Assembly (NCBI GenBank): GCA_041740995.1
Contig: JBGSKY010000035.1
Span: 1-64,000, forward strand
DNA: 64,000 bases
Source: JBGSKY01 sp041740995
GTDB taxonomy: Bacteria > Planctomycetota > Planctomycetia > Pirellulales > Pirellulaceae
Direction: 5' to 3'
A program made the position numbers and the translations under genes. Position 1 is the stretch's first letter; the number at the start of each line of letters is the position of its first letter. The notes beneath the pieces are model-generated. The model ran no database searches and was not told the DNA's origin. It saw nothing but the letters and a program-made list of their open reading frames with translations. Shown here one piece after another: positions 1 to 8,677 of the stretch.

Positions 1-2
1 CG

Positions 3-294
3 ATGATTCGAGTATGGCGTCGATATGGCTCGGAGCTTGGCGAGCATCCAGGATGGCGTACACATCCACCCATTCACCATTCAGCTTGTAGTAGATCGTA
101 AAAGGGAAACGTTTCGACAAGGACCTAAAATAGTCACGATACTGTTCATGAATTCCGCAATAGGCCTTAAGTGAGTCAATATCTGTCGCAATGCAATCAC
201 TGAAATATGCCCCAAGCCCCGGACTCTGAGTTTCGTAAAAGTTCGCTCCAATTTCGATGTCTCGTTCGGCTTCGGGCAGGAGCCGAATATTCAT
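3..294 (-). CDS. RelE/ParE-family toxin, runs off the left edge
   Basis: Reading from the ATG at 294 gives about 97 residues with no stop before base 1, so the 3' end is outside the window. The protein opens MNIRLLPEAERDIEIGANFY and continues with an FPFTIYYKLN stretch and VDVYAILDARQ, the layout of the RelE/ParE plasmid-stabilisation toxin fold. Such toxins cut ribosome-bound mRNA (RelE) or poison gyrase (ParE); the sequence does not say which. Its ATG overlaps the TGA of the upstream antitoxin gene by four bases (ATGA), so translation is probably coupled. It is a normal-length toxin as far as can be seen. Confidence 0.8.
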   Translation of the reverse strand, partial: MNIRLLPEAERDIEIGANFYETQSPGLGAYFSDCIATDIDSLKAYCGIHEQYRDYFRSLSKRFPFTIYYKLNGEWVDVYAILDARQAPSHIDAILES

Positions 295-515
295 TTGAAT
301 CGCTCACGAAGACGTTTTTTTGCTTCATCCCATTCCACAAATGCTGTCCGCCCTTCGCGAACTGCCGCTTCGCGTTCCGCTAGTACATCACCATGCCAAT
401 CGGGAGACGGGATATCCGCTGGGCGACGCGACAGTTCAGTCCAAAGTCGTTCCATTAGCAACAATTTGTCTGCGATGGACAAGTTCTCGATAGGCAAAGT
501 GGATGCTGTTTTCAT
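291..515 (-). CDS. Addiction-module antitoxin (small acidic/basic helical protein)
   Basis: This gives 74 residues from the ATG at 515 (MKTASTLPIENLSIADKLLL). An in-frame ATG at 551 would add 12 residues but fits the family less well. The pattern of a helical N-terminus, a W-x-E-L-S-R stretch, P-x-W and a charged C-terminus with W-D-E-A-K-x-R-L resembles the 'addiction module component' family (TIGR02574), whose members bind and neutralise RelE/ParE toxins and usually repress their own operon. The gene precedes the toxin with a 4-bp ATGA overlap. The family call rests on pattern and context. Confidence 0.78.
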   Translation of the reverse strand: MKTASTLPIENLSIADKLLLMERLWTELSRRPADIPSPDWHGDVLAEREAAVREGRTAFVEWDEAKKRLRERFK

Positions 516-663
516 AGCCTGAATTGTACCGTCCCGATTAGCTCCAGGCAAATTCCCCCCTCACCGCGAACGTTGACGATCAGCGAGCGGAAATGGCGAG
601 GGTGATCTTGATTTGCGAAATAGTCGGAACGCCAATTTCGCTCCGTTGCATCGGTTGGTTCTG

Positions 664-1170
664 TCATTGCTTGGTTTCAGGAAGTTCGTACGGTTCAAAT
701 GGGTTTTTGCACAAGCGAAGGACTTTGACTTCACGATTTTTTCCGATGTCCCATTCGCGCCAAGAATACACATACGAAATCGCGCCGGAGTTTTCGGGCG
801 CGTTACCCTCTGCAACCTTCAGAGTCGCAATCGCGGAAACGGGATCAAAGCTGTGAATTGAACTGATCCAACGCCGACGCGGATTGCCGCGTTGAAAGTC
901 ATCTTGGGTGATCGTTATGTGATCAATCCATAAATCACTCTCAAAACGCTGCCAAACAAGCGAATGTGAATCGTAGCTCTTCTCATCGGGCCGAGAATAG
1001 GAAACCGTCTCCCAGTCTTTTCGGATTAGGCGATCAGTACCGCTTGCAGCAGAAACAGTCTCCACGGTTTGAACCGCCGTTCGATCGCAACCGAGCATCA
1101 CCAGAAGCAAAGGAAGCATCATCGCGAGTTTCAAGGACGTTTGAGCAAGCATGGAAGACGATGCCTTCAT
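664..1170 (-). CDS. Putative lipoprotein of unknown function
   Basis: The 168-residue product has a basic N-terminus, a hydrophobic stretch (LKLAMMLPLLLVML) and a lipobox ending in LGC at about residue 28, so it is probably exported, cleaved by signal peptidase II and anchored by lipid. The mature part has no domain I recognise. It is rich in aromatic and charged residues, including W-x-R-F-E-S-D-L-W and Y-S-W-R-E-W-D-I. It stands alone between the toxin-antitoxin pair and an integrase remnant. No function is assigned. Confidence 0.6.
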   Translation of the reverse strand: MKASSSMLAQTSLKLAMMLPLLLVMLGCDRTAVQTVETVSAASGTDRLIRKDWETVSYSRPDEKSYDSHSLVWQRFESDLWIDHITITQDDFQRGNPRRRWISSIHSFDPVSAIATLKVAEGNAPENSGAISYVYSWREWDIGKNREVKVLRLCKNPFEPYELPETKQ

Positions 1171-1308
1171 GGCAGAACGAATAGCAAACTATCCTGACTG
1201 GGAGCGTAGCGGAACGGAAAAATAATTTGCCCATTGAACTGAGACGCTTCGCTGATTGAGCAAAGTCTATGCGGATTCGTCTTTGGCTACTCTGCGTCGA
1301 CGGTAGTG

Positions 1309-1534
1309 TAGCTGGGTGCCAAAGGTGATGACAAGCTGTCCGTTGAATCGGCATTGAAAAAAAGTGACGTGCCATGCGTTTCGTCACAGTTTTGCGCCCC
1401 ATTTATTGGAATCGGGAAAGGATACTCGAACAATTCAAGAACTGTTGGGTCACGTCGATGTTTCAACAACGATGATTTAGACCCACGTCAGCAACCTCGG
1501 AGCCAGCGGAGTTCAGAGTCCACTGGCCGCGTAG
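1309..1534 (+). pseudogene. Decayed 3' end of an integron-type tyrosine recombinase
   Basis: From base 1373 the + strand reads HAFRHSFAPHLLESGKD, then TRTIQELLGHVDVSTTMI, a TAG stop at 1478, and then THVSNLGASGVQSPL. This is the conserved C-terminal catalytic block of IntI/XerC-like integrases (H-x-x-R box, LLGH, and Y-T-H-V with the nucleophilic Tyr), except that the Tyr codon position is now TAG. Upstream, GAKGDDKLSVESALKK lies in another frame, joined at a run of seven A at about 1354-1360, which suggests a frameshift. No intact N-terminal part is seen. It can no longer make an active recombinase. Confidence 0.75.
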
Positions 1535-1694
1535 CGTTGAGCCGTGTAGCGCCTGAATGAGTCTTGGTCTGCCCGGTCAAGTCCGCACGGAGTCTCAGAT
1601 AAAGAATCGTTTCAAATGTAGCGTGCCAGTTATTACTTCCGCCGAGACACGTTCGACGGACGTAAAGCGATGTTTGTCAGGTCGGGGACTTGGC
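1535..1694. other. Intergenic spacer with nothing recognised
   Basis: There is no coding frame, hairpin or attC-like site I can support between the recombinase remnant and the end of the thiamine gene. Confidence 0.5.
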
Positions 1695-2753
1695 CTAATT
1701 TGATGGTAAGTGGTCTACAAATCGCTTGACCGTCACGCGAATGTCTTTTGCATTCCAAATAGCGTTGGCAACTGCGACGCGAGCGATACCAGTGGCCATG
1801 ACTTGATCGATATTTTCAAGCGTGATACCGCCGATCGCAAACGCTGGGACCGATGAGTGAGCCGCGACGTGACGAAGGTAGTCAAGTCCTGCAAAATCGT
1901 CGAATCGCTTCGTCTGGCTTGGAAAAGTCGGGCCGCAACCGATGTAGTCGACCACCTCGACGTCGACGCGTGCCAACTGATCAGCGTTGTGTGTCGACAA
2001 GCCAATCCAGGCAGCGGTGGGCAGCATCGCTCGGGCTTGTGATGGCGACAAGTCCGTTTGACCAAGATGCACCGCGTCGGCCTGGCAGGCCACCGCTAAG
2101 TCGACGCGGTCGTTGATGATCAAGCGGCATCGACGACGATCGACGGCGGCGTTGGCCAATTCGAAGTATCGCTGGATTCGAATCGCGTCGGCTGATTTAT
2201 CGCGAATCTGGATCAAGTCCGCGCCGCTCTCGGCGATGCTCGCCACGCGATCTACGAAATGGGATTCTTCGACATCGCAAGAGACCAAAACGTACAGCCG
2301 CGCGGCCTTCAAATTGGCGACATCACGGTCAAGCCGAAGGAGCAGTTTGGCGTGAAGATCGTAAGCTTGATAACGCAGTCGTTCGATGCGAGAGGCTTGC
2401 TGGGGCGCGACAAGTTTCAAACATTCTTCGATACATCGGAAGGCTTGTTCGATACGCCCCGCAGCCGCCGCTGCGATTGCGACCATTGATGGACGTGATT
2501 GCTCGCTAGCGGTTGTTACGTCAGTTCCAACGTCGTGAGCGGTGTCACGCGACGCAAGTCGGACTTGCCAATTTTTTTGGTTAAGGAGCGTTGTAAGCTC
2601 GTGCCGCGATTGCTTGAATGCTCGGCAGACGGTTTCGTCGTCGAGCACAAAACGCGCGATGTCTTCCAACGTTCGCAGCCCTTCAGCAGCTCGGTTCGCG
2701 TTGGCGTCGAGCATTCGCCAAACACCTGAGGGGAGATCGTCATTCACGTTCAA
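1695..2753 (-). CDS. thiE: Thiamine-phosphate synthase with N-terminal extra domain
   Basis: The 352-residue protein joins HMP-diphosphate to thiazole phosphate to make thiamine phosphate. The C-terminal half (about 150-352) is the ThiE TIM barrel: QIRDKSADA, NDRVDLAVACQADAVHLGQ, IGLSTHN, GCGPTFPSQTKR and FAIGGITLENI carry the substrate and Mg-diphosphate contacts. The first 140 or so residues (RMLDANANRAAEGLRTLEDIARF onwards) match the helical domain fused to ThiE in cyanobacteria and planctomycetes, whose role is unclear. The gene starts 12 bases after the stop of the AIM24 gene, so the two are probably co-transcribed. No room exists directly upstream for a TPP riboswitch. Confidence 0.93.
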   Translation of the reverse strand: MNVNDDLPSGVWRMLDANANRAAEGLRTLEDIARFVLDDETVCRAFKQSRHELTTLLNQKNWQVRLASRDTAHDVGTDVTTASEQSRPSMVAIAAAAAGRIEQAFRCIEECLKLVAPQQASRIERLRYQAYDLHAKLLLRLDRDVANLKAARLYVLVSCDVEESHFVDRVASIAESGADLIQIRDKSADAIRIQRYFELANAAVDRRRCRLIINDRVDLAVACQADAVHLGQTDLSPSQARAMLPTAAWIGLSTHNADQLARVDVEVVDYIGCGPTFPSQTKRFDDFAGLDYLRHVAAHSSVPAFAIGGITLENIDQVMATGIARVAVANAIWNAKDIRVTVKRFVDHLPSN

Positions 2754-2765
2754 TCGAGTCGCATT

Positions 2766-3461
2766 CTAGCTTGAAGATTGTTGCATATAAACTTCTTCGT
2801 ACGGCTGGATCACGACGAATCCGTTGCCACGAAAGACCATCTGCAAACTTTCGCCTGAACCGCGACCGAGAAATGTTTTGAATGAAATGTCGGTCTTAAA
2901 ATCAGGTTGCAATGAACCGCTCCAAGCGACCGTTGCGTTCGGATCGGTTATGACCGGGTTGTCTGGCGTAACCAGCAATGTAATTGGATCGTAGTGCGTT
3001 GTAATCGCCAGCATACCAGTCCCGCTGACCTCGATATTAAATAATCCGCCGGAGAGCATCGCGGATATTTTCCGCATCATGCGAATGTCAAACTTTAAAG
3101 TATCATCGACGGCCAAAACATCGTTGCCGTTCACAAAAAGCGTTTCATTGGCCAGACTTAAGACCGTGACCTTTTTGCCTGCATCGGCCAAATATAATTT
3201 GCCTCGACCAGTCGCTTTGGTCAGTTTCGCACCTTCGCCGGAGACGGCTTTCTTGAGCAAGTTGCCGATCCCGCGATCGAGTATGCCTTCCCTTTCGAAC
3301 TTGATATTGCCTCGATAGGCGACCATTGAACCGGTTTTGGTCCAGATCATCCCGTCCAGATTGATTTCCAGCAAACGATCGCTTTCAAGTTCGAATTCGC
3401 CTTGCCCGTGGTCCTTTTGGGCAGTGCTCTGAACGAAGTCTTGTAAAGAATATCGGCTCAT
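2766..3461 (-). CDS. AIM24 family protein
   Basis: The 231-residue product has the AIM24/TIGR00266 layout: an early LDGMIWTKTGSMVAYRG segment, a G-rich beta core (GIGNLLKKAVSGEGAKLTKA), LYLADAGKKV, and a late GLFNIEVSGTGMLAITTHYDP segment. The family is a beta-rich fold of uncertain biochemical role (named from a yeast mitochondrial inner-membrane protein). No signal peptide is seen, so it should be cytoplasmic. It lies directly upstream of thiE on the same strand and diverges from lepA across about 270 bases, which should contain both promoters. Confidence 0.85.
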   Translation of the reverse strand: MSRYSLQDFVQSTAQKDHGQGEFELESDRLLEINLDGMIWTKTGSMVAYRGNIKFEREGILDRGIGNLLKKAVSGEGAKLTKATGRGKLYLADAGKKVTVLSLANETLFVNGNDVLAVDDTLKFDIRMMRKISAMLSGGLFNIEVSGTGMLAITTHYDPITLLVTPDNPVITDPNATVAWSGSLQPDFKTDISFKTFLGRGSGESLQMVFRGNGFVVIQPYEEVYMQQSSS

Positions 3462-3654
3462 GGTTCATTCCTCATCGATGGCGTAGGGGCAGCAGTTTCG
3501 GTCGTTCAATGGTGTGGTTGGAAACGATTGTATCATCAATTGCTTGGCTTGTTGCCGTCGAAAAAAAGCGTTACGCATGGCAAAAGGTGGGCTTGAAAGG
3601 CTTCCGTTGGCAGTGAAAGGCGGCAGTTGATGTCCGCAGTGGGGCAAACGCAAA

Positions 3655-3688
3655 TTGACCTTCGAATCCGTTGGCTAGGCTCTATAAT
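3655..3688 (+). promoter_or_regulatory. Possible promoter for lepA
   Basis: A perfect TATAAT lies at 3683-3688, 45 bases before the lepA ATG. The best -35-like hexamer is TTGACC at 3655-3660, but the spacing of 22 bases is too long for a standard sigma-70 site, so only the -10 element carries weight. The region between AIM24 and lepA (3462-3732) holds nothing else that I recognise. Confidence 0.35.
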
Positions 3689-3732
3689 GATGTGTCGGTC
3701 AACTGACCTTTTTCCTTCCACGTGGACTACTG

Positions 3733-5556
3733 ATGGCTCCGACTCCTCGCTCGCATATCCGAAATTTCTGTATCATCGCGCATATCGATCACGGCAAAAG
3801 CACGCTCGCGGATCGTTTGTTGGAACGCACAGGGACAGTCGAAGTTCGGAAAATGAAGGAGCAATTGTTGGACGCGATGGACTTGGAGCGTGAACGGGGC
3901 ATCACGATCAAGGCCAAGGCCGTCACGCTGCAATACAACTACAAGGGCGAACATTACGAGCTGAATTTGATCGATACGCCGGGACACGTCGATTTTCAAT
4001 ACGAAGTTTCGCGGTCGCTGACGTGCTGCGAAGGGGCGTTGCTATTGGTTGATTCCTTCCAAGGCGTAGAAGCTCAGACGGTGGCCAACGCCTATGCCGC
4101 GATGGAACATAATCTGAAGATCATTCCTGTCATCAACAAGATCGATTTGACTTACGCGCGCGTCGACGAGGTTTTGGAAGAGATGAACCAAGTGCTCGGC
4201 ATCGATCCCGATGAAGTTGTTTTGTGCAGCGGAAAAGCGGGGCTGGGCATTGACGAATTGTTGGCCGCAATTGTCGAGCGAATTCCGGCCCCGACGGGCG
4301 ATGAGAACGGACCGCTGCAGGCGATGGTCTTCGATTCGCATTACGATGATTTTCGCGGCGCGATCACGTACGTTCGTTTGATGCAAGGTTCTGTTGCAAA
4401 GGGACAAAAGCTGCGATTCACCAGGACCAATTCGCATCACGAATGCATCGAGCTGGGACATTTTGTTCCGCAACGTGTATCGACCGACAAGCTGCGGGCT
4501 GGCCAAGTTGGCTATCTGATTTGCAACATCAAAACGCTGAAGGACGTCCACATCGGCGATACCGTTGTTACCGCCAGCGACGACAACACGCCCGCTCTGC
4601 CGGGTTATAAGCAGCCCAAGCGAATGGTCTACTGCGGGCTCTATCCAAGCGACGGTCAAGAATTCTCGGAGCTGCGAGACGCACTTGAAAAGCTTGCCAT
4701 CAACGATCCAAGTTTCGAGTTCGCTCCAGAAACTAGCGACGCCTTGGGTTTCGGATTTCGCTGTGGCTTTCTAGGGCTCTTGCACATGGAAATCGTCCAG
4801 CAGCGTTTAGAGAACGAATGCAATCTGGACCTGGTGCAAACCGCCCCAAACGTGACCTATGAAATTCTGACTCGCGACGGCGTCACAGCAGAAATTCACA
4901 AGCCGCAAGACGTTCCCGATAGCGGAGATATCGAAGAATTTCGCCAGCCGATCGTCCGCGTCAATTTCGTTTTGCCGACCGAATACATCGGAGCCTGCAT
5001 GACCTTATGCCAAGATAGACGCGGCGTTTTGCAAAGCCAAGAATACTTGTCGGCGACGCGTGCCTTGGTTTCGTACGATTTGCCGCTCGCGGAAGTCATC
5101 TACGACATGCACGATAAACTGAAAAGCGTGACCCGCGGCTATGGCACGATGGACTACGAACTGATTGGTTACGAACAAGCAGATTTGGTTCGCTTGGATA
5201 TTCTCGTCAATGCGAAACGAGTCGACGCCTTGAGCATCATTTGCGATCGACGCGATGCGGATCGCCGCGGCCGCGCGGTGGTCAAAAAGCTGAAGGAAGA
5301 AATCGATCGGCACATGTTCGAGGTCGCTATCCAAGCCGCCTTGGGTTCCCGCGTCATCGCTCGCGAAACCGTGCCCGCCATGCGAAAGAACGTGACCGCC
5401 AAATGTTATGGTGGCGATATTTCGCGGAAGAAGAAACTGTGGGCTAAACAAAAAGAGGGCAAGAAGCGTATGAAGTCCATCGGCTCGGTCGATATTCCGC
5501 AAAAAGCATTTATGGCGGTCCTCGAAAGTGGCAACGACCGCACCCAAGCACAGTAG
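3733..5556 (+). CDS. lepA: Elongation factor 4 (LepA)
   Basis: The 607-residue length is normal for LepA/EF4, the ribosome-bound GTPase thought to back-translocate or remodel stalled ribosomes. The G domain opens IAHIDHGKSTLADRLL (G1, about 15-30). It is followed by ERGITIKA (G2), DTPGHVDF (G3) and NKIDL (G4). The LepA-specific C-terminal domain is present: LRRDVL-like segments are absent, but KNVTAKCYGGDISRKKKL and KKRMKSIGSVDIPQKAFM are diagnostic of EF4 rather than EF-G. The start has no strong Shine-Dalgarno. The gene is first of three co-oriented genes, though the next ones are functionally unrelated. Confidence 0.98.
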   Translation: MAPTPRSHIRNFCIIAHIDHGKSTLADRLLERTGTVEVRKMKEQLLDAMDLERERGITIKAKAVTLQYNYKGEHYELNLIDTPGHVDFQYEVSRSLTCCEGALLLVDSFQGVEAQTVANAYAAMEHNLKIIPVINKIDLTYARVDEVLEEMNQVLGIDPDEVVLCSGKAGLGIDELLAAIVERIPAPTGDENGPLQAMVFDSHYDDFRGAITYVRLMQGSVAKGQKLRFTRTNSHHECIELGHFVPQRVSTDKLRAGQVGYLICNIKTLKDVHIGDTVVTASDDNTPALPGYKQPKRMVYCGLYPSDGQEFSELRDALEKLAINDPSFEFAPETSDALGFGFRCGFLGLLHMEIVQQRLENECNLDLVQTAPNVTYEILTRDGVTAEIHKPQDVPDSGDIEEFRQPIVRVNFVLPTEYIGACMTLCQDRRGVLQSQEYLSATRALVSYDLPLAEVIYDMHDKLKSVTRGYGTMDYELIGYEQADLVRLDILVNAKRVDALSIICDRRDADRRGRAVVKKLKEEIDRHMFEVAIQAALGSRVIARETVPAMRKNVTAKCYGGDISRKKKLWAKQKEGKKRMKSIGSVDIPQKAFMAVLESGNDRTQAQ

Positions 5557-5613
5557 CATCGAAAACTCCGTGTTCTCGAGCCACTAAAAACCTCTTCTTC
5601 GAATGTACATCTT

Positions 5614-6894
5614 ATGCTTGCGATCATTGGATTGGGTTATGTCGGATTGCCACTTGCTTTGCAATTCTGTCGCAATAACGTACAAGTTCTAGGGCTCGAC
5701 GTTGATACCGCAAAAGTCGATTCGATTAACGCGGGCAAGTCGTACATCCATCACATCGACGCGACTGAAATTGCTATTCAAGTCGATGCGAAAAGGTTCT
5801 CGGCTAGCGATGATTTTTCGCAAGTCAAAAATTGCGATGCGGTTGTAATTTGCGTTCCAACACCGCTGAATAAGAACCGCGAACCTGATATTTCCTACAT
5901 CTTGAAAACTGGCGAATCGATTGCTCCGCATTTGCAATCGGGTTGCTTGGTGGTCCTCGAATCGACAACATATCCTGGGACGACCGACGAAGAACTGCGA
6001 AGTGTCTTGGAGGCTGGATCGGGACTCGTGGCTGGTGAAGATTTCCATCTCGCATTTTCGCCTGAACGGGAAGATCCGGGCAACCCAGACAGCACCGTTG
6101 CCAAGATTCCCAAGGTTGTCGGCGGGTTGACAACGGCCTGCCGTGACAAGGCAGTCGCACTTTATTCAAAGGCCGTTCAGCAAGTAGTGCCGGTCAGCAG
6201 TTGTCGCGCGGCAGAAGCTACCAAGTTACTCGAAAATATTTTTCGCAGCGTAAATATCGCACTGGTCAATGAACTCAAGGTTGTCTACGAAGCGATGGGG
6301 ATCGACGTATGGGAAGTAATCGCAGCGGCGAAGACCAAACCGTTTGGCTACATGCCTTTTTATCCGGGGCCCGGCCTGGGCGGTCACTGCATTCCCATAG
6401 ATCCGTTTTATCTGACTTGGAAGGCTCGTGAGTTTGGCCAAGCGACACGGTTTATCGAACTGGCTGGCGAGATCAATACCGCGATGCCACAACACGTCGT
6501 GGGGAAGGTTGCCGAGGCGCTAAATCGTGTTCGCAAGCCGCTTAACGGTAGCAAAATCTTGTTGGTCGGCTTGGCTTACAAGGCGAATGTGGACGACGAC
6601 CGTGAGTCACCTGGCTATATCCTGCTCAGTCTTTTGCAGGACGCCGGCGCGGAAGTCGCTTTTTATGATCCATACATTCCGGTGATTCGCCCCAGTCGCG
6701 AGCATTCGCATTGGGCTGGCACGAAATCGATCGAGTGGACAAAAAAAACGGTTAGCCAATTTGACGCGGCCCTCATCGCAACGGCCCACGCAAATATTAA
6801 TTTTTCTGAACTTGCACAGTGGTGCTCGCTGATTATCGATACTCGCAACGCATGCCACGGAATAAGTGGGCCCGCAACGATCGTCAAAGCATAG
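5614..6894 (+). CDS. UDP-N-acetyl-sugar 6-dehydrogenase (WbpA/WecC-like)
   Basis: The 426-residue NAD-dependent nucleotide-sugar dehydrogenase oxidises C6 of a UDP-sugar to the uronic acid. The N-terminal Rossmann motif is IIGLGYVGLPLALQF (4-18). VPTPLNKNREPD and ESTTYPGTT are typical of the UDP-GlcNAc/ManNAc branch rather than UDP-glucose dehydrogenase. The catalytic cysteine is Cys259 in GGHCIPIDP. The C-terminal domain contains GLAYKANVDDDRESP. The product would feed capsule, O-antigen or exopolysaccharide synthesis. No other sugar-polymer genes follow apart from the flavin oxidoreductase 12 bases or more downstream, so the acceptor pathway is not visible here. Confidence 0.92.
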   Translation: MLAIIGLGYVGLPLALQFCRNNVQVLGLDVDTAKVDSINAGKSYIHHIDATEIAIQVDAKRFSASDDFSQVKNCDAVVICVPTPLNKNREPDISYILKTGESIAPHLQSGCLVVLESTTYPGTTDEELRSVLEAGSGLVAGEDFHLAFSPEREDPGNPDSTVAKIPKVVGGLTTACRDKAVALYSKAVQQVVPVSSCRAAEATKLLENIFRSVNIALVNELKVVYEAMGIDVWEVIAAAKTKPFGYMPFYPGPGLGGHCIPIDPFYLTWKAREFGQATRFIELAGEINTAMPQHVVGKVAEALNRVRKPLNGSKILLVGLAYKANVDDDRESPGYILLSLLQDAGAEVAFYDPYIPVIRPSREHSHWAGTKSIEWTKKTVSQFDAALIATAHANINFSELAQWCSLIIDTRNACHGISGPATIVKA

Positions 6895-6963
6895 TCAGCG
6901 AAAAAGTTGCGATTAGAATTGCGTTCCACAGCAAATATCAATCAGCTCTGGAAGGTCAATTTT

Positions 6964-8346
6964 TTGAACGACGCGAATAATTTGGGCGGCGCTGCACCAT
7001 GCAAGCGATGGGCGGTTGTCGGCGGAGGCATCTTAGGCATCGCAGCAGCCTTGGAGCTTCGCAAACGCGGGCAGGAGGTCGTGCTCTTTGAGTCCAGCTC
7101 GCAGTTGGGCGGTTTGACCAGTGCTTGGCAAATCGGCGACGTCCACTGGGACCGTTACTATCACGTGACGTTGCTCTCGGACACTGTGTTGCGGAAATTG
7201 CTGGCCGAGATCAACTTGGACGACGAAATCCAGTGGGTTCAAACGCGGACCGGATTTTACGCCGGTGGCAAACTCTATTCGATGTCCAGTTCGATCGAGT
7301 TCCTGAAGTTCCCAATTCTCAATCTGTACCAAAAATTGCGACTGGGTGGAACGATCTTCCTCGGCTCAAAAATTCGTAACTGGCGCGCGATGGAACAGAT
7401 TCCAGTCGAATCGTGGTTGCGAAAGTGGAGCGGAGATTCGACCTTCGAAAAGATCTGGTTACCACTGCTGCGTGCCAAACTCGGGGACGCTTACAAACGC
7501 ACTTCCGCCGGCTTCATTTGGGCGTATATTGATCGAATGTACAAGGCCAGACGCAGCGGCATGAAACGCGAAATGTTTGGCTACGTTCCTGGCGGCTATC
7601 AACGGATTTTGGCCGCCTTACAACAACGACTGGCCGATGATGGTGTCAAAATACAAACCGATGCACCGGTGCGGAAGGTCGTAAAAAATGCGGCACGAAC
7701 GCAGCTCGAAATCACCAGCGGTCTGCCCAGTAAGCAGCAAACACAATCGTTCGATCGCATCCTGATGACAACACCCAGCAACGTTATTGCAGACGCTTGC
7801 GATGGCCTGAGCTCAGATGAACTGGCCAAACTCAAAGCGGTTGAGTACATCGGCGTAATCTGTACCTCACTTTTGCTCCGCAAGCCACTCGGCGGCTACT
7901 ACGTCACCAATATCACCGACGATTGGGTTCCGCTGACGGGCATCATCGAGATGGGTTCGATCTTACCGCCAGAAAAACTCAACGGGCATTATTTGGTTTA
8001 CTTGCCGCAGTATATGATCAGCACCGACCCGCGATTCACTGAATCCGACGAAGTAGTCCATGAGCGCTGCTTGTCGACGTTGGAAAAGATGTATCCGGAC
8101 TTTGATCGATCGCAAGTCGCAGCCATCAAGTCGGCACGCGCGCGAAACGTGATGGCATTGCCGACCATCGATTATTCTGTCAACCGACCACCGTTGCTGG
8201 CCAGTGTTCCGGGGCTTTACTTGCTCAATTCCGCCAGGATCGTCAAAGGCACGCTGAACGTCAATGAGACGTTAGAGCTGCTACACGATGAGCTTAACGC
8301 TCAGATATGGCCAAATCATTTGTCATTGTCTTCAACAGTAGACTAG
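6964..8346 (+). CDS. FAD-dependent amine-oxidase-type oxidoreductase
   Basis: The protein starts its FAD-binding Rossmann fold at WAVVGGGILGIAAALEL, with FESSSQLGGLTSA after it and RYYHVTLLSDTVL next, as in the NAD(P)/FAD amine oxidase and protoporphyrinogen-oxidase-like group. The C-terminus has YLLNSARIVKGTLNVNETLELL, the second FAD contact. No in-frame ATG precedes the fold. TTG at 6964 has GGAAGG eight bases upstream and is chosen; TTG at 6907 would add 19 residues. It gives about 460 residues. Because it follows the nucleotide-sugar dehydrogenase, a role in polysaccharide or lipid-linked sugar modification is possible, but the substrate is not evident. Confidence 0.82.
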   Translation: MNDANNLGGAAPCKRWAVVGGGILGIAAALELRKRGQEVVLFESSSQLGGLTSAWQIGDVHWDRYYHVTLLSDTVLRKLLAEINLDDEIQWVQTRTGFYAGGKLYSMSSSIEFLKFPILNLYQKLRLGGTIFLGSKIRNWRAMEQIPVESWLRKWSGDSTFEKIWLPLLRAKLGDAYKRTSAGFIWAYIDRMYKARRSGMKREMFGYVPGGYQRILAALQQRLADDGVKIQTDAPVRKVVKNAARTQLEITSGLPSKQQTQSFDRILMTTPSNVIADACDGLSSDELAKLKAVEYIGVICTSLLLRKPLGGYYVTNITDDWVPLTGIIEMGSILPPEKLNGHYLVYLPQYMISTDPRFTESDEVVHERCLSTLEKMYPDFDRSQVAAIKSARARNVMALPTIDYSVNRPPLLASVPGLYLLNSARIVKGTLNVNETLELLHDELNAQIWPNHLSLSSTVD

Positions 8347-8374
8347 AGACCGAGTTCAAGTCTGGAATGATAAG

Positions 8375-8630
8375 TCCTAAATCTGCATTTGGACCCCCAT
8401 GAGCTTGTCTCATGGGTGAACCAGCTTCGTAATCTAACGCCCCGACGCTCAACCAAAAGACCCCAACGGGTTCATCCCGTTTGGTGAATCAGCTTGCTTG
8501 ATCCGTCAGTAGACTTTCGCTCCGGTGGGATGAACCCACGCGGGGGCGGGATGCGCGACGGCGGCCAGCTTAGCTGACGAAACTTCGCTCCGGTGGGATG
8601 AACCCACACGGGGTCGGGATAAGCAATCTT
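8375..8630. repeat. Intergenic repeat block, copy 1 (left of the HerA-like gene)
   Basis: This block contains module A at about 8375-8488, with hairpin CCCATGAG-CTTGT-CTCATGGG at 8396-8416 and AACGGGTTCATCCCGTT further on. Module B follows, with two copies of a 68-bp unit beginning at GGGATGAACCC (8527 and 8595). The same modules recur at 11371-11785 on the other side of the ATPase gene. The block lies between two convergent genes and carries no plausible protein. Confidence 0.9.
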
Positions 8631-8677
8631 AATTGGCATTCAAACTACAAGAGTCGAAAGTCAATTGACGACAGTTA

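Noticed and set aside
1034..1402. 122-codon minus-strand frame opposite the integrase remnant
   Set aside because: It overlaps the lipoprotein gene start and the integrase pseudogene and has no recognisable features.
4042..5559. Long minus-strand frames (205 and 184 codons) opposite lepA
   Set aside because: They mirror a conserved, certain gene and have no start signals or family features; the codon pattern of the plus strand leaves the antisense frame open.
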